Shown: positions 52,896 to 61,781, counted from the first letter of the stretch. The stretch is 64,000 bases of DNA from Bacteroidaceae bacterium (GCA_017555845.1 JAFZFO010000027.1:49668-113667); one strand, 5' to 3'. Notes: generated by a model not told the origin, from the letters alone. Made by a program: numbers and translations.

Positions 52896-54069
52896 AGTAC
52901 TTCTGTTTTTCTTCGGCTGGCACATTGATTTGTTCAACGATGCGCATCATCAGGCTACGCAGTTCTTTATAGCGTGCTGTGTTACCGCTATGCCTGTAAT
53001 GGTCGAGCAACGACTTGAAGCATGGAATGTAATTAAAATTGTAGCGGTCTATCTCCGCAGGATAACTCTCGGGCAAGAAACTTTCGCGCAGATAGTCGGT
53101 AAGATACAGTTCTTCGTAGTTTCTGCGTTTTATGGTCTGGTTATCGTAAGGGTTCTTGCTGTAACGCATCACAAGACCTTCAGAGTAGAGCTTGTCAGCA
53201 CAATAGGGCATTTCCGTCTCCATCATTGGAGAGAAGTAGATAGGACGGTCTGTATTATCTATAAGATGTTTGTACACGATATCCTTTAGCTTCTCGTAAT
53301 CATTATTATCCAATTCGTATATACCATTGTCTACCATTTCGGCAAAGCCGGGGAGTCCCAATTTCTTCTCTATGTGAGAACGGTAATCAGCAGTAAACAA
53401 CCAGAATGAAGTATTGACTACCGTAACATCGGTGCGTATGCCCTTGCCATACTGCAGTATCAGTTTGGAGAAGGTCTGCGTGTCGCCATGCGCAAAGATT
53501 ATGGCATTGGGTGCGAGTCCGACAAGTTCATTATAGGCATAGTTGAGTAGTGTTGGAGAATAGCTACCGCTATTGTACCAACGGGTCAGAATGTCACGCA
53601 TCATCTCCTCATCGCCTATCTGCATGAGATAACTGATGAATGTAGGATAATCATCTACAGCATCGGGGCGCATCCTAATTGCCTTGGACATACCCGGGTT
53701 ATCTTGAGCGTGGTTGTTATTGTGAAAGCGAGTGATGTAATAGGTGTAAGTGTCCGGGATAGCCTTTTCCATATCCTCTACGATGGTATCGAGCCGTTCA
53801 TTGACGTCTGGTATATACTCACTCCAGCTTCGGTACTTCACAGCTCGGTAGTAGTTCCCCCATGCTTCCTCGTTCTTGCAATTCTTGTCAATCTCAGCCT
53901 TCCACAAGCGTTCTTGTACCTTGTACCATTCTGCACTTTGATGTACTTTTACAGCAGTCTCAACCTTTTGAGGAGCCATATTCTTTGTTTGTGCCTGCAC
54001 GGCATCGTTCATTGATGCCACTCCCATTATTGCCGCAAGGCAAAGGGTGAATACGTGTTTTCTTCTCAT
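52876..54069 (-). CDS. Exported protein with a TMEM260/DUF2723-type soluble segment
   Basis: A 397-residue protein with a signal peptide (MRRKHVFTLCLAAIMGVASM, cleaved near QAQ). The middle part (about 175-215) reads LAPNAIIFAHGDTQTFSKLI followed by YGKGIRTDVTVVNTSFW, which matches the segment after the membrane part of DUF2723/TMEM260 proteins (there ALIFTNGDND ... RTDVRVVN). TPR-like helices flank it. It lacks the membrane part, so it appears to be a stand-alone periplasmic version. It leads the transcript with the ECF sigma factor and overlaps it by 20 bases, which suggests a sensor or target role. Function unknown. Confidence 0.65.
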   Translation of the reverse strand: MRRKHVFTLCLAAIMGVASMNDAVQAQTKNMAPQKVETAVKVHQSAEWYKVQERLWKAEIDKNCKNEEAWGNYYRAVKYRSWSEYIPDVNERLDTIVEDMEKAIPDTYTYYITRFHNNNHAQDNPGMSKAIRMRPDAVDDYPTFISYLMQIGDEEMMRDILTRWYNSGSYSPTLLNYAYNELVGLAPNAIIFAHGDTQTFSKLILQYGKGIRTDVTVVNTSFWLFTADYRSHIEKKLGLPGFAEMVDNGIYELDNNDYEKLKDIVYKHLIDNTDRPIYFSPMMETEMPYCADKLYSEGLVMRYSKNPYDNQTIKRRNYEELYLTDYLRESFLPESYPAEIDRYNFNYIPCFKSLLDHYRHSGNTARYKELRSLMMRIVEQINVPAEEKQKYYEEINR

Positions 54070-54224
54070 ATTATTTGTGCTTTTGTTCTATCTTTTTGTT
54101 AACTGTAAAAACGCGTCTTTTCACAATTGCATACACGCGACCTCGCCAATCGTTCATTTTTTAACGTTTTTTTAAAAGGATATGTAAGAACTATCCCTGA
54201 CGGCTGACTAAAACTCGACAACAA

Positions 54225-54255
54225 AAAAAGCATCGCCCGATGAGCGATGCTTTTT
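54225..54255 (-). terminator. Terminator of the nqr operon
   Basis: A 12-bp stem AAAAAGCATCGC / GCGATGCTTTTT with loop CCGATGA, about 20 bases past the nqrF stop. Confidence 0.88.
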
Positions 54256-54275
54256 CAGTATATGTTCCGATGGAA

Positions 54276-55544
54276 TTAGCCACCGAAGTTATCGTACATG
54301 ATTGATTTCTCCTCAACACCAAGGTCGGTAAGCATGTTGACAACAGCCTTTGACATTGGGCCGGGACCACACATGTAGTACTCGATATCCTCAGGAGCCT
54401 CGTGGTTCTTGAGGTATGTCTCATAGATAACCTGGTGTACGAAACCTGCGGTGTACTTGACACCTGCTGCATCAGCTGCAGGATCGGGACGGTCAAGCGC
54501 AAGGTGGAATGTGAAGTTGGGGAACTCCTTTTCAAGCTGCAGGAAGTCCTCCAAGTAGAACACCTCGTTGAGCGCACGCGCACCGTAGAAGTATGTCATC
54601 ACACGGTCGGTTGTCTTCAAAGTCTTTGTCATGTGCATGATCTGAGCACGCAACGGAGCCATACCGGCACCACCACCGACCCACATCATCTCCTTCTTAG
54701 AATCGAAGATTGGGTGGAAGTCACCATAAGGGCCACTCATGATAACCTTGTCGCCTGGCTTCAATGTGAAGATGTATGAAGATGCGATACCGCAAGGTAC
54801 ATCCATGAAGCCTGAACGGTCTGCCTTGAAAGGAGGTGTTGCAATACGCACGGTAAGCATGATGCGATCACCCTCGGCAGGATAGTTGGCCATTGAGTAA
54901 GCACGGATTGTCTCCTCGGTGTTCTTGCACTTGAGGCCGAGCAAACCGAACTTCTCCCAAGCAGGAAGATACTCATCACCGATAAGTGACTTGTCGATAT
55001 CCTTATCATAGGTCATATCGTATGTAGGGATCTTGATCTGTGCATAAGAACCAGGAACGAAGTCCATGTGCTCGCCTGGAGGCAATGCAACGATAAACTC
55101 CTTGATGAAGGTTGCGACGTTCTTGTTTGAGATAACCTCGCACTCCCACTCCTTGACACCCATAACAGACTCGGGCACCTTGATTTCCATATCGTTCTTA
55201 CACTTAACCTGACAGCCCAGACGCCAGTGAGCCTGCTGCTCCTTGCGTGTGAAGTGACTGGTCTCTGATGGGAGGATCTCGCCACCACCCTCTGTTACCT
55301 GAAGCTTGCACTGACCACAAGAGCCCTTACCACCACAAGCCGAAGGAAGGAAGATGCCGTTCTCGGCAAGTGTACCGAGCAATGCACCACCGGCTGCAAC
55401 CTCAACCTCTTTCTCGCCGTTGATCTTTACCTTGATGTTACCACCGGGAAGCAAAAAGCGCTTTGCCACCAAAAGAATGACAACCAACAGAAGGATGATT
55501 ACAAGGAAGACAGCTATACTTGAAATAATCAATTGTGTATTCAT
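54276..55544 (-). CDS. nqrF: Na+-NQR subunit F (NADH dehydrogenase)
   Basis: The NADH-oxidising subunit of the sodium-pumping NADH:quinone reductase. A 422-residue protein: N-terminal helix (IISSIAVFLVIILLLVVILL), a 2Fe-2S domain with PSACGGKGSCGQCKLQV and the fourth Cys in RLGCQVKCKND, FAD site IRAYSMANYPAEGD and NADH site MWVGGGAGMAPLRAQI, ending with the NADH-binding MYDNFGG. Full length. Last gene of the operon. Confidence 0.98.
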   Translation of the reverse strand: MNTQLIISSIAVFLVIILLLVVILLVAKRFLLPGGNIKVKINGEKEVEVAAGGALLGTLAENGIFLPSACGGKGSCGQCKLQVTEGGGEILPSETSHFTRKEQQAHWRLGCQVKCKNDMEIKVPESVMGVKEWECEVISNKNVATFIKEFIVALPPGEHMDFVPGSYAQIKIPTYDMTYDKDIDKSLIGDEYLPAWEKFGLLGLKCKNTEETIRAYSMANYPAEGDRIMLTVRIATPPFKADRSGFMDVPCGIASSYIFTLKPGDKVIMSGPYGDFHPIFDSKKEMMWVGGGAGMAPLRAQIMHMTKTLKTTDRVMTYFYGARALNEVFYLEDFLQLEKEFPNFTFHLALDRPDPAADAAGVKYTAGFVHQVIYETYLKNHEAPEDIEYYMCGPGPMSKAVVNMLTDLGVEEKSIMYDNFGG

Positions 55545-55556
55545 ATCCTTACTTTA

Positions 55557-56180
55557 TTACATTTTAATACCTGAGAAGCACATAAATGCCATTGCCATAA
55601 GACCTACAGTGATGAAGGCGATACCCAAACCACGGAGAGGCTTTGGCACGTTGCTGTACTCCATTTTCTCGCGGATTGCCGCGAACAGCACGATTGCGAT
55701 CATCCAACCCAAACCAGAACCGATTGCGAATGCAATTGAATCGGCAAAACAGGTAATAGCCTGAGTGTTCTCTGCTGGCAAGCCAATGCGCTGCTGCATG
55801 AAAAGCGAACCACCCATGATTGCACAGTTAACGGCAATAAGTGGAAGGAAGATACCCAACTGGCTGTAGAGTGCAGGAGCAAAACGCTCGACAATCATCT
55901 CAACCAACTGCACGATACCCGCAATGACCGCAATGAAAAGGATGAAAGCAAGGAATGTGAGGTCTACACCAAAAACACCGTCGGCTGCAAGCACTTTTGT
56001 CTGCAACAGATAGTTCACAGGCAATGTGATAACCTGAACGAATATAACGGCTACACCAAGTCCAATGGCAGTCTTAACGCTCTTAGATACAGCCAAGAAC
56101 GAACACATACCCAAGAAAAAGGCAAACACCATATTGTCCACGAAAACCGAACGGACAAGTAAACTAATGAAATGTTCCAT
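55557..56180 (-). CDS. nqrE: Na+-NQR subunit E
   Basis: A 207-residue membrane subunit with six helices, one of the paired NqrD/NqrE proteins that hold the intramembrane iron centre. It has [18 protein letters not shown] with the metal-ligand cysteine and [14 protein letters not shown] with the second. Gap to nqrF is 12 bases. Confidence 0.97.
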   Translation of the reverse strand: MEHFISLLVRSVFVDNMVFAFFLGMCSFLAVSKSVKTAIGLGVAVIFVQVITLPVNYLLQTKVLAADGVFGVDLTFLAFILFIAVIAGIVQLVEMIVERFAPALYSQLGIFLPLIAVNCAIMGGSLFMQQRIGLPAENTQAITCFADSIAFAIGSGLGWMIAIVLFAAIREKMEYSNVPKPLRGLGIAFITVGLMAMAFMCFSGIKM

Positions 56181-56207
56181 AATTATTTTTCTTTACTGTA
56201 TCTAAAA

Positions 56208-56837
56208 TTATTTTTCCTGCAAGCTCTTGTCCTTTGCTCTCTGATACCATACGATGCAAGCAATCAGGATGAATGCCGCAGGAGTCATGAGCATAAGACC
56301 ATTGTTCATATAACCGGCCTCGTAGAAGCTCTCGGGTATAATCTGGATGTTGAGCAACGCACCTGTACCGAAGAACTCACGGAAGAATGCCACGATAACG
56401 AGAATCATTGCATAACCCACACCATTACCGATACCATCGAGGAATGAAGGCCAAGGCTTGTTCTGCATAGCAAATGCCTCAAGACGTCCCATAAGGATAC
56501 AGTTGGTAATGATAAGACCAATGTAAACTGAAAGCTGGACACTCACGTCATAAGCAAATGCCTTGAGCACCTCACTTACCAATGTTACCAAAGCTGCAAC
56601 AACCACCAGCTGAACGATGATACGTATACGCATTGGGATTGTGTTGCGGATAAGTGAAATGATGACATTGGCCATTGCCACAATGATGGTTACAGAAAGA
56701 CCCATCACGATAGCAGGCTCCAATTTACTTGTAACAGCCAATGCCGAACAGATACCAAGCACCTGGACTGTTACAGGGTTTTCCTTGAAAAGAGGAGTAT
56801 TGAGAGCCTCTTTATTTTTCTTTGAAAAAAGTCCCAT
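56208..56837 (-). CDS. nqrD: Na+-NQR subunit D
   Basis: A 209-residue membrane subunit, partner of NqrE. The cysteines are in VQVLGICSALAVTSKLEP and ITNCILMGRLEAFAMQNKP. Six helices, normal length. It starts MGLFSKKNKEALNTP, 17 bases after nqrC. Confidence 0.97.
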   Translation of the reverse strand: MGLFSKKNKEALNTPLFKENPVTVQVLGICSALAVTSKLEPAIVMGLSVTIIVAMANVIISLIRNTIPMRIRIIVQLVVVAALVTLVSEVLKAFAYDVSVQLSVYIGLIITNCILMGRLEAFAMQNKPWPSFLDGIGNGVGYAMILVIVAFFREFFGTGALLNIQIIPESFYEAGYMNNGLMLMTPAAFILIACIVWYQRAKDKSLQEK

Positions 56838-56854
56838 AGTTATTCCTTTACTTT

Positions 56855-57760
56855 TTATTGTTCAACATTTGCCTCTACTTCCTCGGCTACAATTTCTGTT
56901 GCAGGAACAATTTCTGCAGCAGGCACTGTTGCTACCTGGCCCTTGAGGTAATTATAATAAGGAGCAAGCTTGGTCTCAAGCATTACCTGCAGACCATTAC
57001 ATGTGATTGTAGCACCAGAAACGGCATCGATGTGGTAATCCTCGCCAGCTACGCCCTTGCCCTTTTCAACAGCTAGTGCTACTTTTCCGGCCTTGTCATA
57101 CACTTTCTTTACAATGGCATTGCCATCCTTGTCCTTTGTAAAACGGCTCTGAAACTTGTCACCAGCAATCTCGGCACCAAGACCTGGAGTCTCGCTCGCG
57201 TGTGAGAAATAGACACCATAGATGGTATTACAGTCATCATTGAGAGCGATATATCCCCAAATACCACCCCAGAGACCGTTACCGGTCATTGGAACGATAT
57301 ACTTCTTTGCGCCATCGATGTTGGCGATATAAAGAGGAAGATTATTCTCGTTCACAGCATCGTTACTAACCTTGAAACCACCCTCTGAAGCAACTTCATT
57401 ACCCTGGGCATTTACGATGATGTCCTTTTCAATAAGTTCATCATATTTTGCTGCTGCATCGGGGAGGTTTCTCTCGTTCAAAGACGCAAGAATCTGCTTT
57501 TTCTTGTCGAGCTCAACATTGGCATCCTGCTTTGGCTTGAGCATAGATGACACACCTGCCAAAAGGAATGCTACGATAACAACTACGACTGCCGAATAGA
57601 TGATGGCATAGATATCGCTGTTTGTATCAAGACCCTTCTTTGGCTCTTTCACAGCCTCGAACTCTGAAGCTCCGGCTTTACACAATGGGCACACTGAAGG
57701 AGCCTCATTGCCTTCGTGTGCATAACCGCACACTTTGCAAACATATTTCTTTGCTGCCAT
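56855..57760 (-). CDS. nqrC: Na+-NQR subunit C with N-terminal rubredoxin-like domain
   Basis: The covalent-FMN subunit. After an unusual N-terminal zinc- or iron-binding domain (C8-x2-C11 and C24-x2-C27 in KYVCKVCGYAHEGNEAPS and VCPLCKAG, like rubredoxin or the tail of rubrerythrin) comes the usual NqrC: one helix (AIIYSAVVVVIVAFLLAG, about 52-70), a periplasmic domain and the FMN motif D245-A-V-S-G-A-T251 (FMN on T251). The rest matches other NqrC proteins. The extra domain of about 45 residues faces the cytoplasm. A C-terminal tail rich in Ala, Val and Glu (AAEIVPATEIVAEEVEANVE) is added. The protein is 301 residues, about 40-60 more than typical. The 6-base gap from nqrB and normal reading frame argue against an artefact. 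Confidence 0.95.
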   Translation of the reverse strand: MAAKKYVCKVCGYAHEGNEAPSVCPLCKAGASEFEAVKEPKKGLDTNSDIYAIIYSAVVVVIVAFLLAGVSSMLKPKQDANVELDKKKQILASLNERNLPDAAAKYDELIEKDIIVNAQGNEVASEGGFKVSNDAVNENNLPLYIANIDGAKKYIVPMTGNGLWGGIWGYIALNDDCNTIYGVYFSHASETPGLGAEIAGDKFQSRFTKDKDGNAIVKKVYDKAGKVALAVEKGKGVAGEDYHIDAVSGATITCNGLQVMLETKLAPYYNYLKGQVATVPAAEIVPATEIVAEEVEANVEQ

Positions 57761-57765
57761 ATCTA

Positions 57766-58944
57766 TTAGTTCTTTTTAGTTACACGTTTAGCACGGGCAT
57801 TGACATTTGACTGCACCACGCAATAATCGATAAATGGAGCAACCACGTTCATCAACAGGATTGCGAGCATCATACCTTCGGGGTAACCGGGGTTCATGAC
57901 ACGGATAATGATGGTCATTGCACCGATACCGAAACCGTAGATGTACTTACCGGTCTCTGTACGAGCCGATGTGACAGGGTCTGTAGCCATGAACACTGCA
58001 CCGAAGCAGAAACCGCCAAGGAGGAGGTTGTGCCAGAGAGGCATAGCCTCAGGCATCTTGTTCTGGAACACAAAGAGCATTGCGATACCACCCACAAACA
58101 CGCTGAGCATGGTTTTCCAGCTTGCAACGCCTGTGTAGAGCAACAACGCAGCACCAAGAGCGATGGCAACGACGCTTGTCTCACCGATAGAACCCGGCAT
58201 GAAACCGAAAATCATATCGCATGATGTCAGCAACTCGCCAGAAGCACCCACAGGAGCGGCACCGTTAGCAACATACTGGAGTGCTGTTGCACATGTGTAA
58301 CCATCCACGTTTGCGCCGAGACCGCAGATTGACTCTGTAGCAACCCATACACTGTCACCAGAGATCACTGATGGATAAGCGAAGAAGATGAACGCACGTG
58401 CAATGAGGGCAACGTTGACGATATTCATACCTGTACCACCGAATACCTCCTTGGCAAAGATTACCGCAAAGGCTGTTGCAAGAGCAAGAACCCACAATGG
58501 GCAACCTGCAGGAACAATCATCGGGATGAGGATACCGGATACAAGGAATCCCTCGTGAATTTCCTCATTCTTCCACTGAGCCACGGTAAACTCAATACCA
58601 AGACCCACAGCATAGGCAACCACAATCTTTGGCAATGTAACAAGGAGACCATAGAGGAACATGCTGAACCATGTTGTTGTCTCAACAGTACCTGCAGCAA
58701 TCGCGTTCTGCAAACCGATGTTGTACATACCCAACAGGAGTGAAGGTACAAGTGCAATGACAACCAGCGACATGATGCGCTTGCTGTCAATGGCATCGTG
58801 GATATTCACACCACTCTTCGATGTATCGTTGGGAACGAACAGGAATGTCTCGAAACCATCGAACAAAGAACGGAAAGCGTGAAGCTTGCCACCCTCTTCG
58901 AAGTTCGGTTTAATTTTGTCTATATAATTTCTCAAAAATTTCAT
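57766..58944 (-). CDS. nqrB: Na+-NQR subunit B
   Basis: A 392-residue membrane subunit with about ten helices, carrying covalent FMN, and riboflavin in other species. FMN is on T256 in PGSIGETSVVAI. The N terminus MKFLRNYIDKIKPNFEEGGK and FRSLFDGFETFLFVPNDT are typical, as is LVSGILIPMIVPAGCPLW. It is 41 bases after nqrA and 5 bases before nqrC. Confidence 0.98.
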   Translation of the reverse strand: MKFLRNYIDKIKPNFEEGGKLHAFRSLFDGFETFLFVPNDTSKSGVNIHDAIDSKRIMSLVVIALVPSLLLGMYNIGLQNAIAAGTVETTTWFSMFLYGLLVTLPKIVVAYAVGLGIEFTVAQWKNEEIHEGFLVSGILIPMIVPAGCPLWVLALATAFAVIFAKEVFGGTGMNIVNVALIARAFIFFAYPSVISGDSVWVATESICGLGANVDGYTCATALQYVANGAAPVGASGELLTSCDMIFGFMPGSIGETSVVAIALGAALLLYTGVASWKTMLSVFVGGIAMLFVFQNKMPEAMPLWHNLLLGGFCFGAVFMATDPVTSARTETGKYIYGFGIGAMTIIIRVMNPGYPEGMMLAILLMNVVAPFIDYCVVQSNVNARAKRVTKKN

Positions 58945-58985
58945 ACGACTATTTTTTATTTTGCATTGAAATTAAACTCGTATAA

Positions 58986-60335
58986 TTAGCACATCTCGGC
59001 ACGGAGCTTGTCAAGACCTTCGCGTACGATGCGCTGCAACTCCAACTTAGAAGAGTCAACAAACTCGCACAATGCGAAATCCTCGGGAGCCACCTCATAG
59101 ATACCGAGCTGCTCCATCTTGTCGATGTTGCCTGTAATGATTGCCTTCAACAAATACTCGGGATAGATATCCATTGGGAATACCTTGTCGTACTCGTTGG
59201 ACATGATCATGTGACGCTCACCACCCTTGATACGTGCATCGATGGTATACTTGCGCTTTGGAGCCAACCAGCTGAAGTAGCTGCGGCTTGTGCTGTACAT
59301 GCCGAAACGTGGCATTGCCCAACCAAGCATATCTGCATCGTTTGTAATCTCAGGGATAACGGTAACCTCTGTTGAGAATGCACCAAGGAAACCATCTGCT
59401 GTAGTCTTCTTGCCGGTCAACACGTTACCGTCGATGATACGGTTCTCGAACTTGTCCTCAAGACGGCCCTCGAGAATTGTCTCGAGCTGAGCGCCAAGAA
59501 CAACCTTGCTGTATGAAGGATTCTTGACCTCGCTACCTGCAAGTGCAATAGTACGTGTGAAATCCAACTTGCCCTTGTTGAAGAAACGACCGATGAAGAT
59601 TACCTCCTCGGCACCGATAGTCCATACGATCTCACCCTTGTTTACTGGTGCAGTCTTGTTGATCTGTACACCTACGTTACCTGCAGGGTGTGGACCCTTG
59701 AAGATTGTAGTTGTAACATTCTTCGCAACTGTCAAAGCTGCAGACTGCTGACAAGCGCAGATACCGAGATGAACAGGAGCAATGCGAGACAGAGCATCAA
59801 GACCTGTCTGGAAATCCTCCTCGTTACCCTTGAGAGCTACCTCAAAGTTCACGGCAAGTGGTTTTGAATCGAACGCCGATACATAGATGGCACGTGGTGT
59901 GTCCTTAGGCTCGGCAATCACATCGTAAGGTCTCTGGCGGATGAAACCGAACAGACCGGCCTTAAGAAGATGAGCCTTGATCTCGTCAGAAGAGAGTGAA
60001 AGGACATCCTGTGCCTTATACTCTACCGACTCGAACTTGCCATCCGATTCTACTACTACGCTAAGTACGCGTCTTCTCTCTCCGCGGTTAACCGCAACAA
60101 CCTTTCCGCTCACTGGCGAAACAAATTGCAATTCGGGATTGGCCTTGTCAACGAACAAAGGATCACCTGCCTTCACTGCGTCCTCAGGCTTAACCACAAC
60201 CTTTGGAGTCACACGTGTAAAATCAGCTGGCATCAAAGCGTAGAGCTTAGGAGCCTTAACCGATGTAAATTCCTTAGCAGGAGCACCTTCGAGATTGATA
60301 TTCAATCCCTTAGAAATTTTTACGACTCTGTGCAT
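58986..60335 (-). CDS. nqrA: Na+-NQR subunit A
   Basis: The soluble quinone-binding subunit on the cytoplasmic face. A 449-residue protein beginning VVKISKGLNINLEGAPAKEF, with PQLQ-type barrel segments, GPHPAGNVGVQINKTAPVNK and a C-terminal EFVDSSKLELQRIVREGLD. No redox cofactor. First gene of the operon; a -7 box lies 34 bases upstream. Confidence 0.98.
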   Translation of the reverse strand: MHRVVKISKGLNINLEGAPAKEFTSVKAPKLYALMPADFTRVTPKVVVKPEDAVKAGDPLFVDKANPELQFVSPVSGKVVAVNRGERRRVLSVVVESDGKFESVEYKAQDVLSLSSDEIKAHLLKAGLFGFIRQRPYDVIAEPKDTPRAIYVSAFDSKPLAVNFEVALKGNEEDFQTGLDALSRIAPVHLGICACQQSAALTVAKNVTTTIFKGPHPAGNVGVQINKTAPVNKGEIVWTIGAEEVIFIGRFFNKGKLDFTRTIALAGSEVKNPSYSKVVLGAQLETILEGRLEDKFENRIIDGNVLTGKKTTADGFLGAFSTEVTVIPEITNDADMLGWAMPRFGMYSTSRSYFSWLAPKRKYTIDARIKGGERHMIMSNEYDKVFPMDIYPEYLLKAIITGNIDKMEQLGIYEVAPEDFALCEFVDSSKLELQRIVREGLDKLRAEMC

Positions 60336-60368
60336 ATAATTTGAGTTACATTAGTACATTATCCGTCA

Positions 60369-60376
60369 CAAATTTA
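60369..60376 (-). promoter_or_regulatory. -7 box for the nqr operon
   Basis: TAAATTTG on the minus strand, a perfect TAnnTTTG, 34 bases before the nqrA ATG. A CTTG (60400-60403) 23 bases upstream may be a weak -33 element. Confidence 0.55.
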
Positions 60377-60540
60377 GAGAAAATTTTCCGCATATCTAAC
60401 AAGAAGTTTTAAAATATTTTAATATTTTTCAATCCGTTAGGTGTTTTTAAGGTGAACAATATGGCGTCTGGCAAGGCGTGTCCAGTCATATCCATCATTT
60501 GGAAGCAACTTTGTTATCGCTCATTATGGGCCGAATACAA

Positions 60541-60576
60541 TTTATGCGTTCACGGGAACACCCACAAACGCATAAA
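60541..60576. repeat. Inverted repeat between FISUMP and nqrA genes
   Basis: TTTATGCGTT (60541-60550) and AACGCATAAA (60567-60576), a perfect 10-bp stem around a 16-base loop. It lies about 30 bases past the stop of the FISUMP gene, but no T-run follows on the minus strand. Confidence 0.45.
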
Positions 60577-60605
60577 CTAGATTTTTGTCTGCGACTCTCT
60601 GCATT

Positions 60606-61400
60606 TCAGTTTGAAACAGGACGGACACTCAGACCTAAACAGCGGTAGTAATTATCCCATATGAGATTACCGCTGAGAAAGTAAAAGTAGTAAGCATTGT
60701 AACTGATGGAGTTGTGCAGCGAAGCCGACCAGTAGAAACCACTGTGCCCCTTGTAATTAACTCCTTTATCATCAAGATAACCCGCCGCAGGAAGAAAGAT
60801 ACTGTTGCCGTTGGGCCCAGTAACCAGATAACCGTTTATACCATTGCGGGGTGTCCAACTCCAAGTGCATTTTGTACGCAATTCATCCTGTTCGGCACGC
60901 GTAGGCATTCGCCAACTGCCACCCCACCTTACGTGGGCTACATCATCCCCCAAACCAAGAAGGGTTTTATTATCGACATTGCCATAGTTGAGGCTTGTGC
61001 AATACTTGGTTATCATCTCGTTGCTGCCATCACACCACCTGTAGGTACGCCAAGAGTAGATGTCCTTTTCTTTTGTCTCACCCCATGCATAGTAGCCACC
61101 ATACTCCTCGGGTTTAGTGGCACCAACGTTGCAAGTAGCCCATTTGACACTAAGCCCTAAATTGACATAGTAGTGCCCATTGATAATTCCACTGGCATCA
61201 TACGTCCCTTCAATTTGTGCGACAATTACATGATTCTTCGGGTCTATAAATACAAGCCTGTCATCTGAGTTCACTGGAGAAACTGAAGCACTTATATTCC
61301 ACTCGTCAAAAACACGACCAACTGTAGATGTCGCAAAAACATCTACATTGAAAGCCAGCAGAAGAGCAAACAAAAATATATGGCAATAGCGTTTTTTCAT
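60606..61400 (-). CDS. Secreted FISUMP-type (Fib_succ_major) domain protein
   Basis: A 264-residue protein with a signal peptide (MKKRYCHIFLFALLLAFNVDVFA). The rest is a domain that repeats across Bacteroidales surface proteins: HYYVNLGLSVKWATCNVGA, YGGYYAWGETKEKDIYSW, WGGSWRMPTRAEQDELR, NSIFLPAAGYLDDKGV and GFYWSASLHNSISYNAYYF, ending LGLSVRPVSN. Its function is unknown. There is no lipobox. The frame is open upstream to 61595, but the ATG at 61400 with signal peptide and a near-perfect promoter upstream marks the start. It is monocistronic. Confidence 0.82.
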   Translation of the reverse strand: MKKRYCHIFLFALLLAFNVDVFATSTVGRVFDEWNISASVSPVNSDDRLVFIDPKNHVIVAQIEGTYDASGIINGHYYVNLGLSVKWATCNVGATKPEEYGGYYAWGETKEKDIYSWRTYRWCDGSNEMITKYCTSLNYGNVDNKTLLGLGDDVAHVRWGGSWRMPTRAEQDELRTKCTWSWTPRNGINGYLVTGPNGNSIFLPAAGYLDDKGVNYKGHSGFYWSASLHNSISYNAYYFYFLSGNLIWDNYYRCLGLSVRPVSN

Positions 61401-61440
61401 AAAATATTGATTTTGTCTGAACACGACAATGCGTTTGGCC

Positions 61441-61471
61441 CAAAAATAGTCAAATGAATTGTTGTAACAAA
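61441..61471 (-). promoter_or_regulatory. Bacteroidota promoter of the FISUMP gene
   Basis: TATTTTTG (-7, 61441-61448) and TTTG (-33, 61468-61471) on the minus strand, 19 bases apart, the standard Bacteroidota spacing. The ATG is 41 bases away. This is the best full promoter in the window. Confidence 0.7.
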
Positions 61472-61640
61472 ATCCAACAAAAAAAACGTAATCTGCAAAC
61501 CGCGATTTTGTCATTTTTCGGACAAGCTCTCGACAATACGTCCGACAGAGCAGAGCGACGAGGAATCTAATAACATGAATTGAGTTCTCTCGCACAAGGT
61601 TAGTTCGCTCAGCTCATCGAAAGCCACGATTATGCGAGAG

Positions 61641-61664
61641 CAAAGCAAGTTTACTTGTTTTGCC
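61641..61664 (+). repeat. Dispersed hairpin repeat, copy 5
   Basis: GCAAA-G-CAAGT-TT-ACTTG-T-TTTGC. An outer arm CGAAAGCCAC / GTGGTTTCG (61619-61682) extends the structure. Confidence 0.65.
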
Positions 61665-61742
61665 GAGCAGTAGTGGTTTCGTAAAACAAAACATCTTTTG
61701 ATATTTTCATTAAGGTATGGTCGGAATGACAAGACACGCTGC

Positions 61743-61781
61743 ACAAAAAAATGAGAGAGTATCTCACGATACCCTCTCACA
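61743..61781 (-). terminator. Terminator of the ribosomal protein operon
   Basis: On the minus strand TGAGAGGGTATC pairs with GATACTCTCTCA (one G-U wobble) around GTGA, followed by seven Ts. It lies 22 bases after the rplQ stop. Confidence 0.85.

Noticed and set aside
61511-61780. An 89-codon minus-strand open frame between the FISUMP gene and rplQ
   Set aside because: It runs through the repeat copy and the ribosomal terminator and has no recognisable protein features.
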